Assembly (NCBI GenBank): GCA_030744625.1
Contig: JASLQF010000030.1
Coordinates: 1 to 57,554 of the forward strand
Origin: Rhodospirillales bacterium
GTDB taxonomy: Bacteria > Pseudomonadota > Alphaproteobacteria > Rhodospirillales > JASLQF01
DNA length: 57,554 nt
Direction: 5' to 3'
Positions 19,557 through 28,352 of the stretch are shown piece after piece. Position 1 is the first letter of the stretch. The number at the start of each line of letters is the position of its first letter. Both the position numbers and the translations under genes were made by a program. The notes beneath the pieces are model-generated. The model saw only the letters and a list, made by a program, of their open reading frames with translations, was not told the DNA's origin and searched no databases.

Positions 19557-20432
19557 CTACAGCACGAACCACAAAAGCAGCGGCAGGGTGGCGAAGGAGA
19601 GCGCCGTCGAGATCATGACCATGCCCGCCACTTCCTCGGGCTCGCGCCCATAGCGCAACGAAAACAGGTAGTTGAACACGGCCGTCGGCATCGATGACTG
19701 CAGAATGAGGACGCCGCGCGCGGTGCCCTCGAAGCCGAAGGCCTCGGCCAAGCCCACCCCCACGGCGAACCCGAACACCAACCGCGCCAGCGACAGGGCG
19801 GAGCTGCGACCCAGGCTTCCGACCCGCAGCTTGGCCAGCGAGACGCCGAGCGAAATCAGCATCAGCGGGATCAGGATGCCGCCCAGAAGCCGCGTGGTGT
19901 TGGCCAACCAGTCCGGCGGATCGACGCCCCAGATCATGAACGGCAACGCCAACACCACCGCGTATACGACGGGAACCCGCAAGACCTGCCGCGCCGAGGT
20001 GGCGCCGGCCGCTATTCCGGCTCCGAGCGTCATCTGTCCGATGGAACACACCGCGAAATAGGCGATGGCCAGGGCCAGGCCCGTCTCGCCAAAGGCGAAC
20101 AGACACAGCGGCATTCCCATGTTGCCGACATTGGGAAACATCAGCGACGGAAGAAAGGTCCGCATGGAAAGCCGCGCCGCCCGCAGCACGACAATGCCGG
20201 CCGCGGCGGAGGCAGCCACGGCGAGGGCGGACACGCCGGCCATGGCACCAAAGGTCTCGGCGTTGATCTCGACGCTGGACAGCGTATAGAAGACCAGGCA
20301 CGGCGCGCCGATATTGGTGACCAGCGTGGTCACGAATTCGGTGTCATAAGGCCGTTCCAGGCGCGCCCAACCGTATCCGAGCGCGGCGCATACGAAGACC
20401 GGGGCGATGATGGCGATCAGCTCATAAATCAT
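19557..20432 (-). CDS. AEC-family (auxin efflux carrier-like) transporter
   Basis: A 291-aa membrane protein with about ten hydrophobic helices in two inverted halves, typical of AEC carriers such as malonate or other monocarboxylate exporters. The N-terminus MIYELIAIIAPVFVCAALGY, TNIGAPCLVFYTLSS and MFPNVGNMGMPLCLFAFGE (the conserved crossover-like helix with N-x-G-x-M-G) support the family. It converges on the oxidoreductase with a 10-base gap. Substrate cannot be assigned. Confidence 0.87.
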   Translation of the reverse strand: MIYELIAIIAPVFVCAALGYGWARLERPYDTEFVTTLVTNIGAPCLVFYTLSSVEINAETFGAMAGVSALAVAASAAAGIVVLRAARLSMRTFLPSLMFPNVGNMGMPLCLFAFGETGLALAIAYFAVCSIGQMTLGAGIAAGATSARQVLRVPVVYAVVLALPFMIWGVDPPDWLANTTRLLGGILIPLMLISLGVSLAKLRVGSLGRSSALSLARLVFGFAVGVGLAEAFGFEGTARGVLILQSSMPTAVFNYLFSLRYGREPEEVAGMVMISTALSFATLPLLLWFVL

Positions 20433-20482
20433 CGGATACCGTTTCGGCGGAACTCGGCCGTGGCGCGCCAGCCGGGCGTTCT

Positions 20483-21898
20483 TTACTCCGCCCAGGCGAT
20501 GCGCAGGATGTTGGTGGCGCCGGGCGTGCCGAAGGGGACGCCGGCGGTGATGATGAGACGCTGGCCGGGGGTCGCGAACCCCTCGCGGGTGGCGACGCGA
20601 AGGGCCTTCTCCACCATCTCGTCGAAATCGCCCACGTCCGAGGTCTCGACCGGATGCACGCCCCAGGCGAGGGCGAGGCGGCGCGCCGTCGAGGCGTTGG
20701 AGGTGAGCCCCAGGATAGGCACGTCGGGCCGCTCGCGCGCCGCGCGCAGGGTGGTCGAGCCGGTGGTCGTGTATGTGACGATGGCCGCCGCCGTAACCGT
20801 CCTCGCCACCTGCCGGGCGGCGGCGGTGATGGCGTCCGCCTCTGTGGCCTCGCGCTCGTAGGGAACGGCCTCCAGCGTGGCCCGGTACAGGGGATCGCGT
20901 TCCACCCGGTTGGCGATACGGTCCATCATGGAAACCGCTTCCACCGGATGGTCGCCGGCCGCCGATTCCGCCGACAGCATGATCGCGTCGACCCCCTCGT
21001 AGACGGCGGTGGCCACGTCAGTGGCCTCGGCGCGGGTGGGGGTCGGCGCATGGACCATGGATTCCAGCATCTGGGTGGCCACCACCACCGGCTTGCCGGT
21101 GTGGCGGCAGGCGCGCACGATCTTTTTTTGCAGCCCGGGCACTTCTTCGGGCGGCAATTCCACGCCGAGGTCGCCGCGCGCCACCATCACCGCGTCCGCC
21201 TGCTCGATGATCTCGTCCAAGTGCTCGATCGCCGAGGGCTTTTCCAGCTTGACCATGACCGCGGTATGCCCGGCGATCAGCTTGCGCGCCTCGGCGATGT
21301 CGTCCGGCTTCTGGACGAAGGACAGCGCGATCCACTCGACGCCAAGGTCAAGGCCGAACCGCAGGTCCTTGCGGTCTTTTTCCGTCAACGGCGAAAGGTC
21401 GAGGACAACGCTCGGCACGTTGACCCCCTTGTGGTCCGATAGCTGGCCTCCGGTGACGACTTCGGTCTCCGCGAAATCGGGCCCGCAGCGGGCGACCCGC
21501 AGATGGACCCTGCCATCGTCCAACAGAACCGACGTGTCGGGCTTGAGGGCGGCGAAGATTTCGGGGTGGGGCAGCGGCGCGCGGCGGCTGTCGCCCGGTT
21601 CCTCGTCGAGGTCCAGGCGGAAGGTGCCGCCCGCCTCGAGAAGAGCCGAGCCGCCCGCGAAATCCCCTACCCTCAGCTTCGGGCCCTGCAGATCGAAGAG
21701 CACCCCGACCGGGCGGCCAAAATCCTTCTCCAGGGCACGGATGGCGTCGAATCGGGCCTTGTGCTCGACGTGGGTGCCATGGCTCAGATTAAGGCGGAAT
21801 ACGTCCGCCCCAGCCTCGAACAGGCGAGAGATGTCCGGCGGCGCCGAGCTGCTGGGGCCGAGCGTGGCGACGATCTTGGTGTTGCGCGTTCGTCTCAT
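20483..21898 (-). CDS. pyk: Pyruvate kinase
   Basis: A 471-aa pyruvate kinase converting phosphoenolpyruvate and ADP to pyruvate and ATP. It begins RRTRNTKIVATLGPSS and contains VFRLNLSHGTH (substrate/K+ site), VMVKLEKPSAIEHLDEII and VMVARGDLGVELP (metal-binding region). The segment ATQMLESMVHAPTPTRAEAT, with DAIMLSAESAAGDHP, completes the barrel. The C-terminal domain carries TTTGSTTLRAARERP. ATG 21898 is used; ATGs at 21910 and 21916 are in frame. It lies 39 bases downstream of the glycerate kinase gene on the same strand, so the pair may act together from glycerate to pyruvate. Confidence 0.95.
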   Translation of the reverse strand: MRRTRNTKIVATLGPSSSAPPDISRLFEAGADVFRLNLSHGTHVEHKARFDAIRALEKDFGRPVGVLFDLQGPKLRVGDFAGGSALLEAGGTFRLDLDEEPGDSRRAPLPHPEIFAALKPDTSVLLDDGRVHLRVARCGPDFAETEVVTGGQLSDHKGVNVPSVVLDLSPLTEKDRKDLRFGLDLGVEWIALSFVQKPDDIAEARKLIAGHTAVMVKLEKPSAIEHLDEIIEQADAVMVARGDLGVELPPEEVPGLQKKIVRACRHTGKPVVVATQMLESMVHAPTPTRAEATDVATAVYEGVDAIMLSAESAAGDHPVEAVSMMDRIANRVERDPLYRATLEAVPYEREATEADAITAAARQVARTVTAAAIVTYTTTGSTTLRAARERPDVPILGLTSNASTARRLALAWGVHPVETSDVGDFDEMVEKALRVATREGFATPGQRLIITAGVPFGTPGATNILRIAWAE

Positions 21899-21937
21899 GG
21901 CGCCAACCATAGGCACCGGAAATTTCCCGTGCCAGCG

Positions 21938-23194
21938 CTATTTGCCGTATGCCGGTTCCGCCCCTTTCACCACAATTGCGCGGAAATCGTTGACGTTGGT
22001 CAGGGTCGGGCCGGTAATCACCAGATCTCCGAGGGCGGAAAAAAATCCGTAGGCGTCGTTTTCCACCAGCGACGCCGCGCCATCTAGTCCGTTGGCGGCG
22101 GCTCGGGCCAGGGTGTCGGGGCGCACCATGCACCCGGCGTTGTCCTCGGTGCCGTCGATGCCGTCGGTGTCGCAGGCGATGGCCCAGATTCCAGGCGCGC
22201 CGTCAAGGGCCAGGGCCAGGGCAAGCAGATACTCGGCGTTGGGTCCACCGCGGCCCACGCCGCGAACCGTGACCGTGGTCTCGCCACCGGAAAGAAGCAC
22301 CGCGCCGGGCGCCGCCCGGCGCGCCAATTCCGCGTGTTCCCGGGCCACCCGCCGTGCTTCGCCCTCGATGGCGTCTCCCAGGATCACCGGTTGTAGCCCT
22401 CGTTGGCGGGCCACCGCCGCCGCCGCTTCCAGGGCCTCGCCGGGGGTTGCCACCAAAACGACATCGGAGCGCGACAAGCGCCGGTCACCTGGCTTCGGCG
22501 TTTCCTCGGCCGCCGCCTCCAGAAAACGGATCACCGGGCCCGGCGCCGTGACGCGATACTTGGCGAGGATGGCACGCGCGTCGGCGAAGGTTGTGGGGTC
22601 GGCCACCGTCGGGCCCGAGGCGATTACCGCCGGATCGTTCCCCGGAACGTCTGAGATTGCCAGCGTTCTCACTGGTGCCGGGTAGGCCGCCACCGCGAGC
22701 CGCCCGCCCTTGATGGCCGAGAGATGCCTACGCACGCAGTTCATCTCGGAAATTGTCGCACCCGACTTGAGGAGGGCGGCGCCGAGCGCTTGCTTGTCCT
22801 CGAGGACCAGCCCCGGCGCCGGCAGGGCCAGCAACGCCGAGCCGCCACCGGAAATGAGGCACAGCGCGAGGTCGTCCGCGCCGAGGCCGCCGGCCAGCCC
22901 GAGGATGCGCGCCGCCGCCTCCCGCCCGGCGTCGTCGGGAACCGGGTGGGCCGCCTCCACCACCTCGATGCCGGGCACCGGTACTCCATGGTCATAGCGC
23001 GTGACGACCAGGCCGGAAAGCGGGCCCGGCCAATGTTCCGCGACGGCGCGCGCCATGCTTGCCGCCGCCTTGCCGGCCCCCACCACGACGGTACGCCCGG
23101 CCGGCGGCGGCGGCAGATGCGGCGGCACGCACCTCTCCGGGGCCGCCGCGGCCACGGCGGCGTCGAACAGGGCGCGCAAAACAGTCTCGGGCAT
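21938..23194 (-). CDS. gckA: Glycerate 2-kinase, MOFRL family (GckA/TtuD type)
   Basis: A 418-aa DUF4147/MOFRL protein. Members phosphorylate D-glycerate to 2-phosphoglycerate, and older annotations call some hydroxypyruvate reductases. Landmarks are VVVGAGKAAASMARAVAEHW, CLISGGGSALLALPAPG, ISEMNCVRRHLSAIKGGRLA, ISDVPGNDPAVIASGPT and the C-terminal MOFRL part (LLSGGETTVTVRG; ACDTDGIDGTEDNAGC). GAGGAAG lies upstream of the ATG. The product 2-phosphoglycerate is two steps from pyruvate, and pyruvate kinase is the next gene, which supports the kinase assignment. Confidence 0.9.
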   Translation of the reverse strand: MPETVLRALFDAAVAAAAPERCVPPHLPPPPAGRTVVVGAGKAAASMARAVAEHWPGPLSGLVVTRYDHGVPVPGIEVVEAAHPVPDDAGREAAARILGLAGGLGADDLALCLISGGGSALLALPAPGLVLEDKQALGAALLKSGATISEMNCVRRHLSAIKGGRLAVAAYPAPVRTLAISDVPGNDPAVIASGPTVADPTTFADARAILAKYRVTAPGPVIRFLEAAAEETPKPGDRRLSRSDVVLVATPGEALEAAAAVARQRGLQPVILGDAIEGEARRVAREHAELARRAAPGAVLLSGGETTVTVRGVGRGGPNAEYLLALALALDGAPGIWAIACDTDGIDGTEDNAGCMVRPDTLARAAANGLDGAASLVENDAYGFFSALGDLVITGPTLTNVNDFRAIVVKGAEPAYGK

Positions 23195-23384
23195 CGGCTC
23201 TTCCTCTTGGGCGGCAGGCTTGCCGGCACCAAGTCTCCATCTTAGCGGCGTTGGCCATGGCTCCCCACAAGTTTAGGGGCTCGTCGAGGCCGGTTGGCGA
23301 GGCCCCTTGGGACGGGTTAGGATGACCCGCCGCCGCGCCCGACCAAAGGCCTTGCGGCGCACAGGGAGGGCTAGGAACGCCAAC

Positions 23385-23693
23385 ATGTTCAAATTCGTTT
23401 CCAAGGCACTGCTGCCCCTGGTTATGGACAAGGAGGCCCGGAAAAAGTTGCAAACCTTGCGCGGCTCCGGGAACGGTTCGCCGCCAGAGGCCGCGCCGCC
23501 GGAATCGGAAAGGCCACCCGCCGAAAAAAGGGAAATGACACCCGAACGCGAGGAATTGATTCGCCAGGCCAAGGCGGTGCACCGCGCCAAGGCGAAGATT
23601 CTAGACGATTTGAGCGAAGAAGACCGCCGGAAGCTCCACGACGTCGCCTTGCGGGAGCTGCGCCGAGCGCAAAAGAAGAAGGGCGGCGGCTAG
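23385..23693 (+). CDS. Small charged helical protein, function unknown
   Basis: A 102-aa protein starting MFKFVSKALLPLVMDKEARK. ATG 23385 was chosen for the GGGAGG...AGGAA stretch upstream. The middle is Pro/Glu-rich and low complexity. The C-terminal half (ELIRQAKAVHRAKAKILDDL, then SEEDRRKLHDVALREL) is strongly helical, very basic and probably coiled coil, ending in a Lys/Gly tail. There is no membrane helix. It lies 39 bases upstream of meaB and is probably co-transcribed. I do not recognise the family. Confidence 0.65.
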   Translation: MFKFVSKALLPLVMDKEARKKLQTLRGSGNGSPPEAAPPESERPPAEKREMTPEREELIRQAKAVHRAKAKILDDLSEEDRRKLHDVALRELRRAQKKKGGG

Positions 23694-23732
23694 TGGATAG
23701 AATCCACTGGGAGCGATGAGGCGACCCGGACA

Positions 23733-24758
23733 GTGAACGCGAGACCACGCAAGGCATCTACCTCTCCCGCGGCCCTTGCCGCGTCAGTGAGGGTGGGCCA
23801 GCGCCGCGCCCTGGCACGCGCCATTACCCTCATCGAATCGACCCGCTCGGATCATCGCCAAGCCGCCGAGGCGCTGCTCCGCGAACTTTTGCCGGACACC
23901 GGGCGCTCCGTCCGCGTCGGCGTCTCGGGCGTTCCCGGCGTCGGCAAATCGACGCTCATCGAACGCCTCGGCCTACACATCGTGGCCGCCGGCCACAAGG
24001 TCGCCGTCCTGGCGGTGGACCCTTCCAGCCCGCGCACGGGCGGCTCGATCCTCGGCGACAAGACACGAATGGAAGAACTGTCGCGCAGCGCCGACGCCTA
24101 TATCCGACCATCCCCGGCCGGCCCCACGCTGGGCGGCGTGGCACGACGTACCCGCGAGGCGGTTCTAGCCTGCGAGGCCGCCGGTTTCGACGTCATCATC
24201 GTGGAGACCGTCGGCGTCGGGCAGTCGGAGACGGCGGTCGCCGACCTCGTCGATATGTTCGTCCTGCTGCTGACGCCGGCAGGAGGGGACGAGTTGCAGG
24301 GCATCAAGAGAGGCATCATCGAACTCGCCGACGCGCTGGTCATCACCAAGGCCGACGGCGACCTGGCCGGCGCCGCCGAACGCGCCCGCGCCGACTACGC
24401 GCAGGCGCTTCGCTTGCTCAGCCCGGCGTCGGAGGACTGGACGGCCCCGGTCATGAAGTGCTCGGCCTTCACCGGCGAGGGCATCGCAGAGATTTGGGCC
24501 ACCGTCGAGCGATACCGCGGCGCCGCGGAAAGGTCCGGCGCCTTGCGTGCGCGCCGCGCCGAGCAGGCGCGCGCCTGGATGTGGAGCGAAGTTAACGAGA
24601 CCCTGATGTCGCGCCTGCGCGAAGGCCGCCGCGTCGACAAGACGGTGGCCGCCACGGAGGCCAAGGTCGTCGCCGGCGAGATGACGCCGGGCGAAGCCGC
24701 CGGCGCCGTCCTCGACGCCTTTGCCGCGGGAACCAAGCGCCCCCGTGTAAAGGGCTGA
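23733..24758 (+). CDS. meaB: MeaB/ArgK-family P-loop GTPase, methylmalonyl-CoA mutase-associated
   Basis: A 341-aa G3E-type GTPase that guards and reactivates adenosylcobalamin-dependent methylmalonyl-CoA mutase. Walker A is GVPGVGKS at residues 66-73. VDPSSPRTGGSILGDKTRM (with the base-switch region), RPSPAGPTLGGVARRTRE, IVETVGVGQSE and the specificity-like VITKAD follow in the family order, and the C-terminal helices contribute to dimerisation. The start is a GTG at 23733 with only a weak upstream purine stretch. No mutase gene is present in the window, so its partner must lie elsewhere. Confidence 0.93.
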   Translation: MNARPRKASTSPAALAASVRVGQRRALARAITLIESTRSDHRQAAEALLRELLPDTGRSVRVGVSGVPGVGKSTLIERLGLHIVAAGHKVAVLAVDPSSPRTGGSILGDKTRMEELSRSADAYIRPSPAGPTLGGVARRTREAVLACEAAGFDVIIVETVGVGQSETAVADLVDMFVLLLTPAGGDELQGIKRGIIELADALVITKADGDLAGAAERARADYAQALRLLSPASEDWTAPVMKCSAFTGEGIAEIWATVERYRGAAERSGALRARRAEQARAWMWSEVNETLMSRLREGRRVDKTVAATEAKVVAGEMTPGEAAGAVLDAFAAGTKRPRVKG

Positions 24759-24937
24759 CGACCGGTCGTTGCGCGGCCGGCGGCGGATCGATGCGTATTG
24801 TAATCTTCCGTCGCGATTGCCACATAATGAGCGACGGTATGCCGACGCGAACCGGAGGAGGTGTGCCTGACGGGAATTCACCTTCTCCAAGGCGGCCGCC
24901 GACAGCTTATAGTCAACTGACAGACTCGGGAGTTACC

Positions 24938-25492
24938 ATGCCGACAGGGACCGACGCCGTGATCGCCAGACAATATGGCGATCCCTTGAAAAAGGAAATC
25001 AGCGGTCTATTCCAGTATATCCAGCGGGTCCGCCAGGAAATCGCCGCCATCGACCGCCCGGCCGACGACGAATACAAGTTCGGCACCATGGGCGAACAGC
25101 TGGACGCCATCGTCAAGGCCACGGAAGAGGCGACAAACACCATCATGGAGACGATGGAGAAGAACGAGCAGTTGCTCGACGAGCTGAAAAAGCAGCTTGA
25201 GGACCCCCAGCAAATCGCCCTCATCGACAAGCTCGTCGATAACGGCAATTCGGTGTTCGAAGCCTGCTCGTTCCAGGACATCACGGGCCAACGGGTCACC
25301 AAGGTCGTCAAGTCGGTGACCTACATCGAGGACCGGGTCAACGCCCTCATCTCAATTTGGGGGAAGGCGGCGCTCGAAGAGGTCGAGGTCAAGCCGGTCA
25401 ACGAGAAGACCGCGGACGAAGAGCTGCTACACGGCCCCCAACTGGAAGGCGAAGGCATCAGCCAGGCGGATATCGACAAGCTCTTCGACTGA
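24938..25492 (+). CDS. cheZ: CheZ-type chemotaxis phosphatase (first copy)
   Basis: A 184-aa, almost entirely helical protein, like CheZ, which dephosphorylates CheY-P to end the motor signal. The active-site segment CSFQDITGQRV has Asp114 and Gln118, matching the catalytic Asp/Gln pair of enteric CheZ. After an acidic linker the C-terminus ends in GISQADIDKLFD, equivalent to the CheY-docking peptide of CheZ. ATG 24938 has CGGGAG upstream; the frame extends back to 24791 without resemblance. It is isolated from chemotaxis genes, 180 bases after meaB. A second CheZ-like gene lies at 50425-51081. Confidence 0.88.
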   Translation: MPTGTDAVIARQYGDPLKKEISGLFQYIQRVRQEIAAIDRPADDEYKFGTMGEQLDAIVKATEEATNTIMETMEKNEQLLDELKKQLEDPQQIALIDKLVDNGNSVFEACSFQDITGQRVTKVVKSVTYIEDRVNALISIWGKAALEEVEVKPVNEKTADEELLHGPQLEGEGISQADIDKLFD

Positions 25493-25585
25493 TCCATCCT
25501 CCAGTTATCGAATTCCTGTTCCGCGGCGCGGCATGCGTGATATCGTCGCCGCCGGCCTTCAATCATTTGTCCGTGGCAGGAAACG

Positions 25586-26140
25586 ATGCGACTCGGCTTT
25601 CTTGCATTGGCTTTGGCTTTCACGTTGGGGCTTTCCGCTTTTCCGGGAAGCCCCAGCGCCGCCGACCCGGAGAATACCCTTTACCTGGATCTCAAGTACG
25701 GGCGCGTGGTCATCGAAATGCGCCCCGATCTGGCGCCCGTTCACGTCGCCCGATTCAAGGAATTGACCCGTCAGGGATTCTACGACGGCTTGGTCTTCCA
25801 CCGGGTGATCGACGGCTTCATGGCGCAGACCGGTGACCCCGACGGCGACGGCTCGGGCGGCACCGGAGTCAACCTGCCGGCCGAGTTTTCGGAAGAGCGC
25901 CACGTACACGGCACCGTTTCGACGGCGCGGAGGAGCGACCCGGACAGCGCGGATTCCCAGTTTTTCATCATGTTGGGGCCGGCGCCGTACCTCGATGGGA
26001 AGTACACGGTGTGGGGCCGCGTGGTGCGAGGCATGGAGTTCGTGGGCAGAATCAAAAAGGGAAGCCGGGCCCGCAACGGCATGGTCACCGATCCCGACAA
26101 AATCATGCGCATGCAAGTGGTGGCCGACGTCGACAAATAG
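25586..26140 (+). CDS. Secreted cyclophilin-type peptidyl-prolyl isomerase
   Basis: A 184-aa protein with a signal peptide (about residues 1-26, LGFLALALAFTLGLSAFPGS then a SAA-type cleavage site) followed by one cyclophilin domain. Family signatures include FYDGLVFHRVIDGFMAQTGD, the NLPAEFSEERHVHGTVSTAR stretch and DSADSQFFIMLGPAPYLDGK, with a catalytic-site Arg in FHRVI and the QFFI segment. It should assist proline isomerisation in the periplasm. It converges with the CoxE-like gene (22-base gap). The mature domain is a minimal single-domain form. Confidence 0.92.
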   Translation: MRLGFLALALAFTLGLSAFPGSPSAADPENTLYLDLKYGRVVIEMRPDLAPVHVARFKELTRQGFYDGLVFHRVIDGFMAQTGDPDGDGSGGTGVNLPAEFSEERHVHGTVSTARRSDPDSADSQFFIMLGPAPYLDGKYTVWGRVVRGMEFVGRIKKGSRARNGMVTDPDKIMRMQVVADVDK

Positions 26141-26162
26141 GGCCGGCCGCTCCATCAAGGCA

Positions 26163-27338
26163 TCAGCGGCTCAACTCGCGCATGGCCTGGTCCAGGCCGT
26201 CGAGGGTGAGCTGATACATGTGCCCGCCCATGATCTGGCGCACCATCTGAATCGAGGCCATGGAGTCCCACGCCGCCGCCGGTACCGGATTGAGCCAGAC
26301 GGCGTGCGCGTAGACGTCGAGCAGCCGTTGCATCCACAGTATCCCGGGCTCCTCGTTCCAGTGCTCGACGCTGCCCCCCGGATAGGCGATTTCGTAAGGC
26401 GACATGGAAGCGTCGCCGACGAAGATGACCTTGTAATCGGCGGGATAGGTGTGCAGCACGTCCCAGGTATCGATCGATTCGGCGTGGCGGCGCCGGTTGT
26501 CCTTCCACACGCCTTCGTACAGGCAGTTGTGGAAATAAAAATACTCCAAGTGCTTGAATTCGCTGCGCGCCGCCGAGAACAGCTCCTCGACGGTGCGCAC
26601 GTGCGGGTCCATCGAGCCGCCGACATCCAGGAACAGCAGAACCTTCACCTGGTTGCGGCGCTCCGGAACCATGTGGATGTCCAGATACCCGTTGTGGGCG
26701 GTGGAGCGGATGGTGCCGGGCAGATCGAGCTCGCTGGGCGCGCCCTCGCGGGCGAACCGCCTGAGACGCCTGAGCGCCACCTTGATGTTGCGGGTACCGA
26801 GCTTTACGTCATCGTCCAGGTTCTTGAACTCGCGCTTGTCCCACACCTTGATGGCGCGGTGGTGGCGGTTTTCATCCTGGCCGATGCGCACGCCCTCGGG
26901 GTTGTAGCCGTAGGCGCCGAAGGGTGAGGTGCCGGCGGTGCCGATCCACTTGTTGCCCCCCTGATGGCGGCGGCGCTGTTCACGCAGGCGCTCCTTGAGG
27001 GTTTCCATGACCTTTTCCCACCCGCCAAGGGCCTCGATCTTGGCCTTTTCCTCCTCGGTGAGCATCTTTTCGGCGAGCTTCCTGAGCCATTCCTCGGGGA
27101 TTTCCTCATCGATGGCTTCACCCAGGGCCTCGATACCCTTGAATACCTCGCCGAAGACGCGATCGAACTTGTCCAGGTTGCGCTCGTCCTTAACCAGGGA
27201 GGCGCGGCTCAGGTAATAGAAATCATCGACGCTGTAGCCGGCCACCTCACGGTCCATGGCCTCGAGCAGCATCAGATATTCCTTGAGCGACGCCGGCACC
27301 CGGGCGTCGCGCAGCTTGAGGAAGAAGTCGATGAACAC
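26163..27338 (-). CDS. CoxE-like VWA-domain protein
   Basis: A 391-aa protein of the CoxE/DUF58-like VWA group that works with MoxR ATPases in metalloenzyme maturation or complex assembly. The N-terminal ~120 residues are helical and charged (MFIDFFLKLRDARVPASLKE). The C-terminal VWA domain begins near VKVLLFLDVGGSMDPHV, where the MIDAS motif is DVGGS rather than the usual DxSxS. TYPADYKVIFVGDASMSPYE and GGHMYQLTLDGLDQAMREL complete the domain. It starts 22 bases after the moxR-like stop, so the two are co-transcribed. The client enzyme is unknown; no CO dehydrogenase genes are present. Confidence 0.85.
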   Translation of the reverse strand: MFIDFFLKLRDARVPASLKEYLMLLEAMDREVAGYSVDDFYYLSRASLVKDERNLDKFDRVFGEVFKGIEALGEAIDEEIPEEWLRKLAEKMLTEEEKAKIEALGGWEKVMETLKERLREQRRRHQGGNKWIGTAGTSPFGAYGYNPEGVRIGQDENRHHRAIKVWDKREFKNLDDDVKLGTRNIKVALRRLRRFAREGAPSELDLPGTIRSTAHNGYLDIHMVPERRNQVKVLLFLDVGGSMDPHVRTVEELFSAARSEFKHLEYFYFHNCLYEGVWKDNRRRHAESIDTWDVLHTYPADYKVIFVGDASMSPYEIAYPGGSVEHWNEEPGILWMQRLLDVYAHAVWLNPVPAAAWDSMASIQMVRQIMGGHMYQLTLDGLDQAMRELSR

Positions 27339-27360
27339 GGCTTCCCTCCTCCCCCGGCCC

Positions 27361-28212
27361 TCAGCTTCCCTCGCGCCGGTGCAGGAAGGCCAGGCGCTCG
27401 AACATGTGGACGTCCTGCTCGTTCTTCAGGAGCGCGCCGTAGAGAGGCGGAATGATGTCCTTCTTGTTCCCTGTCCTGAGCGCCTCGGGCGGGATGTCCT
27501 CGATGAGCAACAGCTTGATCCAGTCCAGCAGCTCCGACGTCGAGGGCTTCTTCTTCAGGCCCGGCACTTCGCGGATATCGTAGAAGGCGTTGAGGGCTTC
27601 CGTCACCAAGCGCTTCTGGAGCCCCGGATAGTGCACCGCGATGATGCGCTCCATGGTGTCGCGCTCGGGAAAACGGATGTAATGGAAAAAGCAACGCCTG
27701 AGGAAGGCGTCGGGCAACTCCTTCTCGTTGTTCGACGTGATGAGCACGATGGGGCGTTGCCTGGCGCGGATGGTCTGGCGCGTCTCGTAAACGTGGAACT
27801 CCATGCGGTCGAGTTCGAGAAGCAGGTCGTTGGGGAACTCGATGTCGGCCTTGTCGATCTCGTCGATCAGGAGCACCGGCTTCTCGTCCAGATCGAAGGC
27901 CTCCCACAGCTTGCCCTTGACGATGTAGTTGGAGATGTCGTGCACCCGCTCGTCGCCGAGCTGGGAATCGCGCAGCCGTGCCACCGCGTCGTATTCGTAA
28001 AGTCCGTGTAGGGCCTTGGTGGTCGACTTGATGTGCCACTGAATGAGCGGCTTGCCGAGCGCCTTCGCGATCTCTTCGGCGAGAACGGTCTTGCCGGTGC
28101 CGGGCTCGCCCTTGATCAGCAGGGGCCGCTCGAGGGCGACGGAGGCGTTGACCGCGACCATCAGGTCCTCGGTAGCGATATAGGTATCCGTGCTTTCGAA
28201 TCGTTTTTCCAT
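27361..28212 (-). CDS. MoxR-family AAA+ ATPase
   Basis: A 283-aa AAA+ protein. Walker A GEPGTGKT is at residues 35-42, Walker B is in PVLLIDEIDKA, and sensor 1 is in IVLITSNNEKELPDAFLRRC with the arginine finger following. ATG 28212 (MEKRFESTDTYIATEDLM) was chosen because GGGGAAT lies directly upstream and homology starts there. MoxR ATPases act with VWA proteins as a chaperone pair, and the VWA gene follows immediately. The client is not identified by neighbours. Confidence 0.9.
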   Translation of the reverse strand: MEKRFESTDTYIATEDLMVAVNASVALERPLLIKGEPGTGKTVLAEEIAKALGKPLIQWHIKSTTKALHGLYEYDAVARLRDSQLGDERVHDISNYIVKGKLWEAFDLDEKPVLLIDEIDKADIEFPNDLLLELDRMEFHVYETRQTIRARQRPIVLITSNNEKELPDAFLRRCFFHYIRFPERDTMERIIAVHYPGLQKRLVTEALNAFYDIREVPGLKKKPSTSELLDWIKLLLIEDIPPEALRTGNKKDIIPPLYGALLKNEQDVHMFERLAFLHRREGS

Positions 28213-28352
28213 AAGATTCCCCGGGTTTGGGAGGGAGCGCCGAATGCCCCTCGGCGAGCGGCAGCCCGGCACCCTAGAGGGCTCTCGCCCGCCGATCAAG
28301 AAGACAAGTGGAAGTGAAGTGCCCTTCAAGGCCGAAGCCCGCCTCGGGACCA

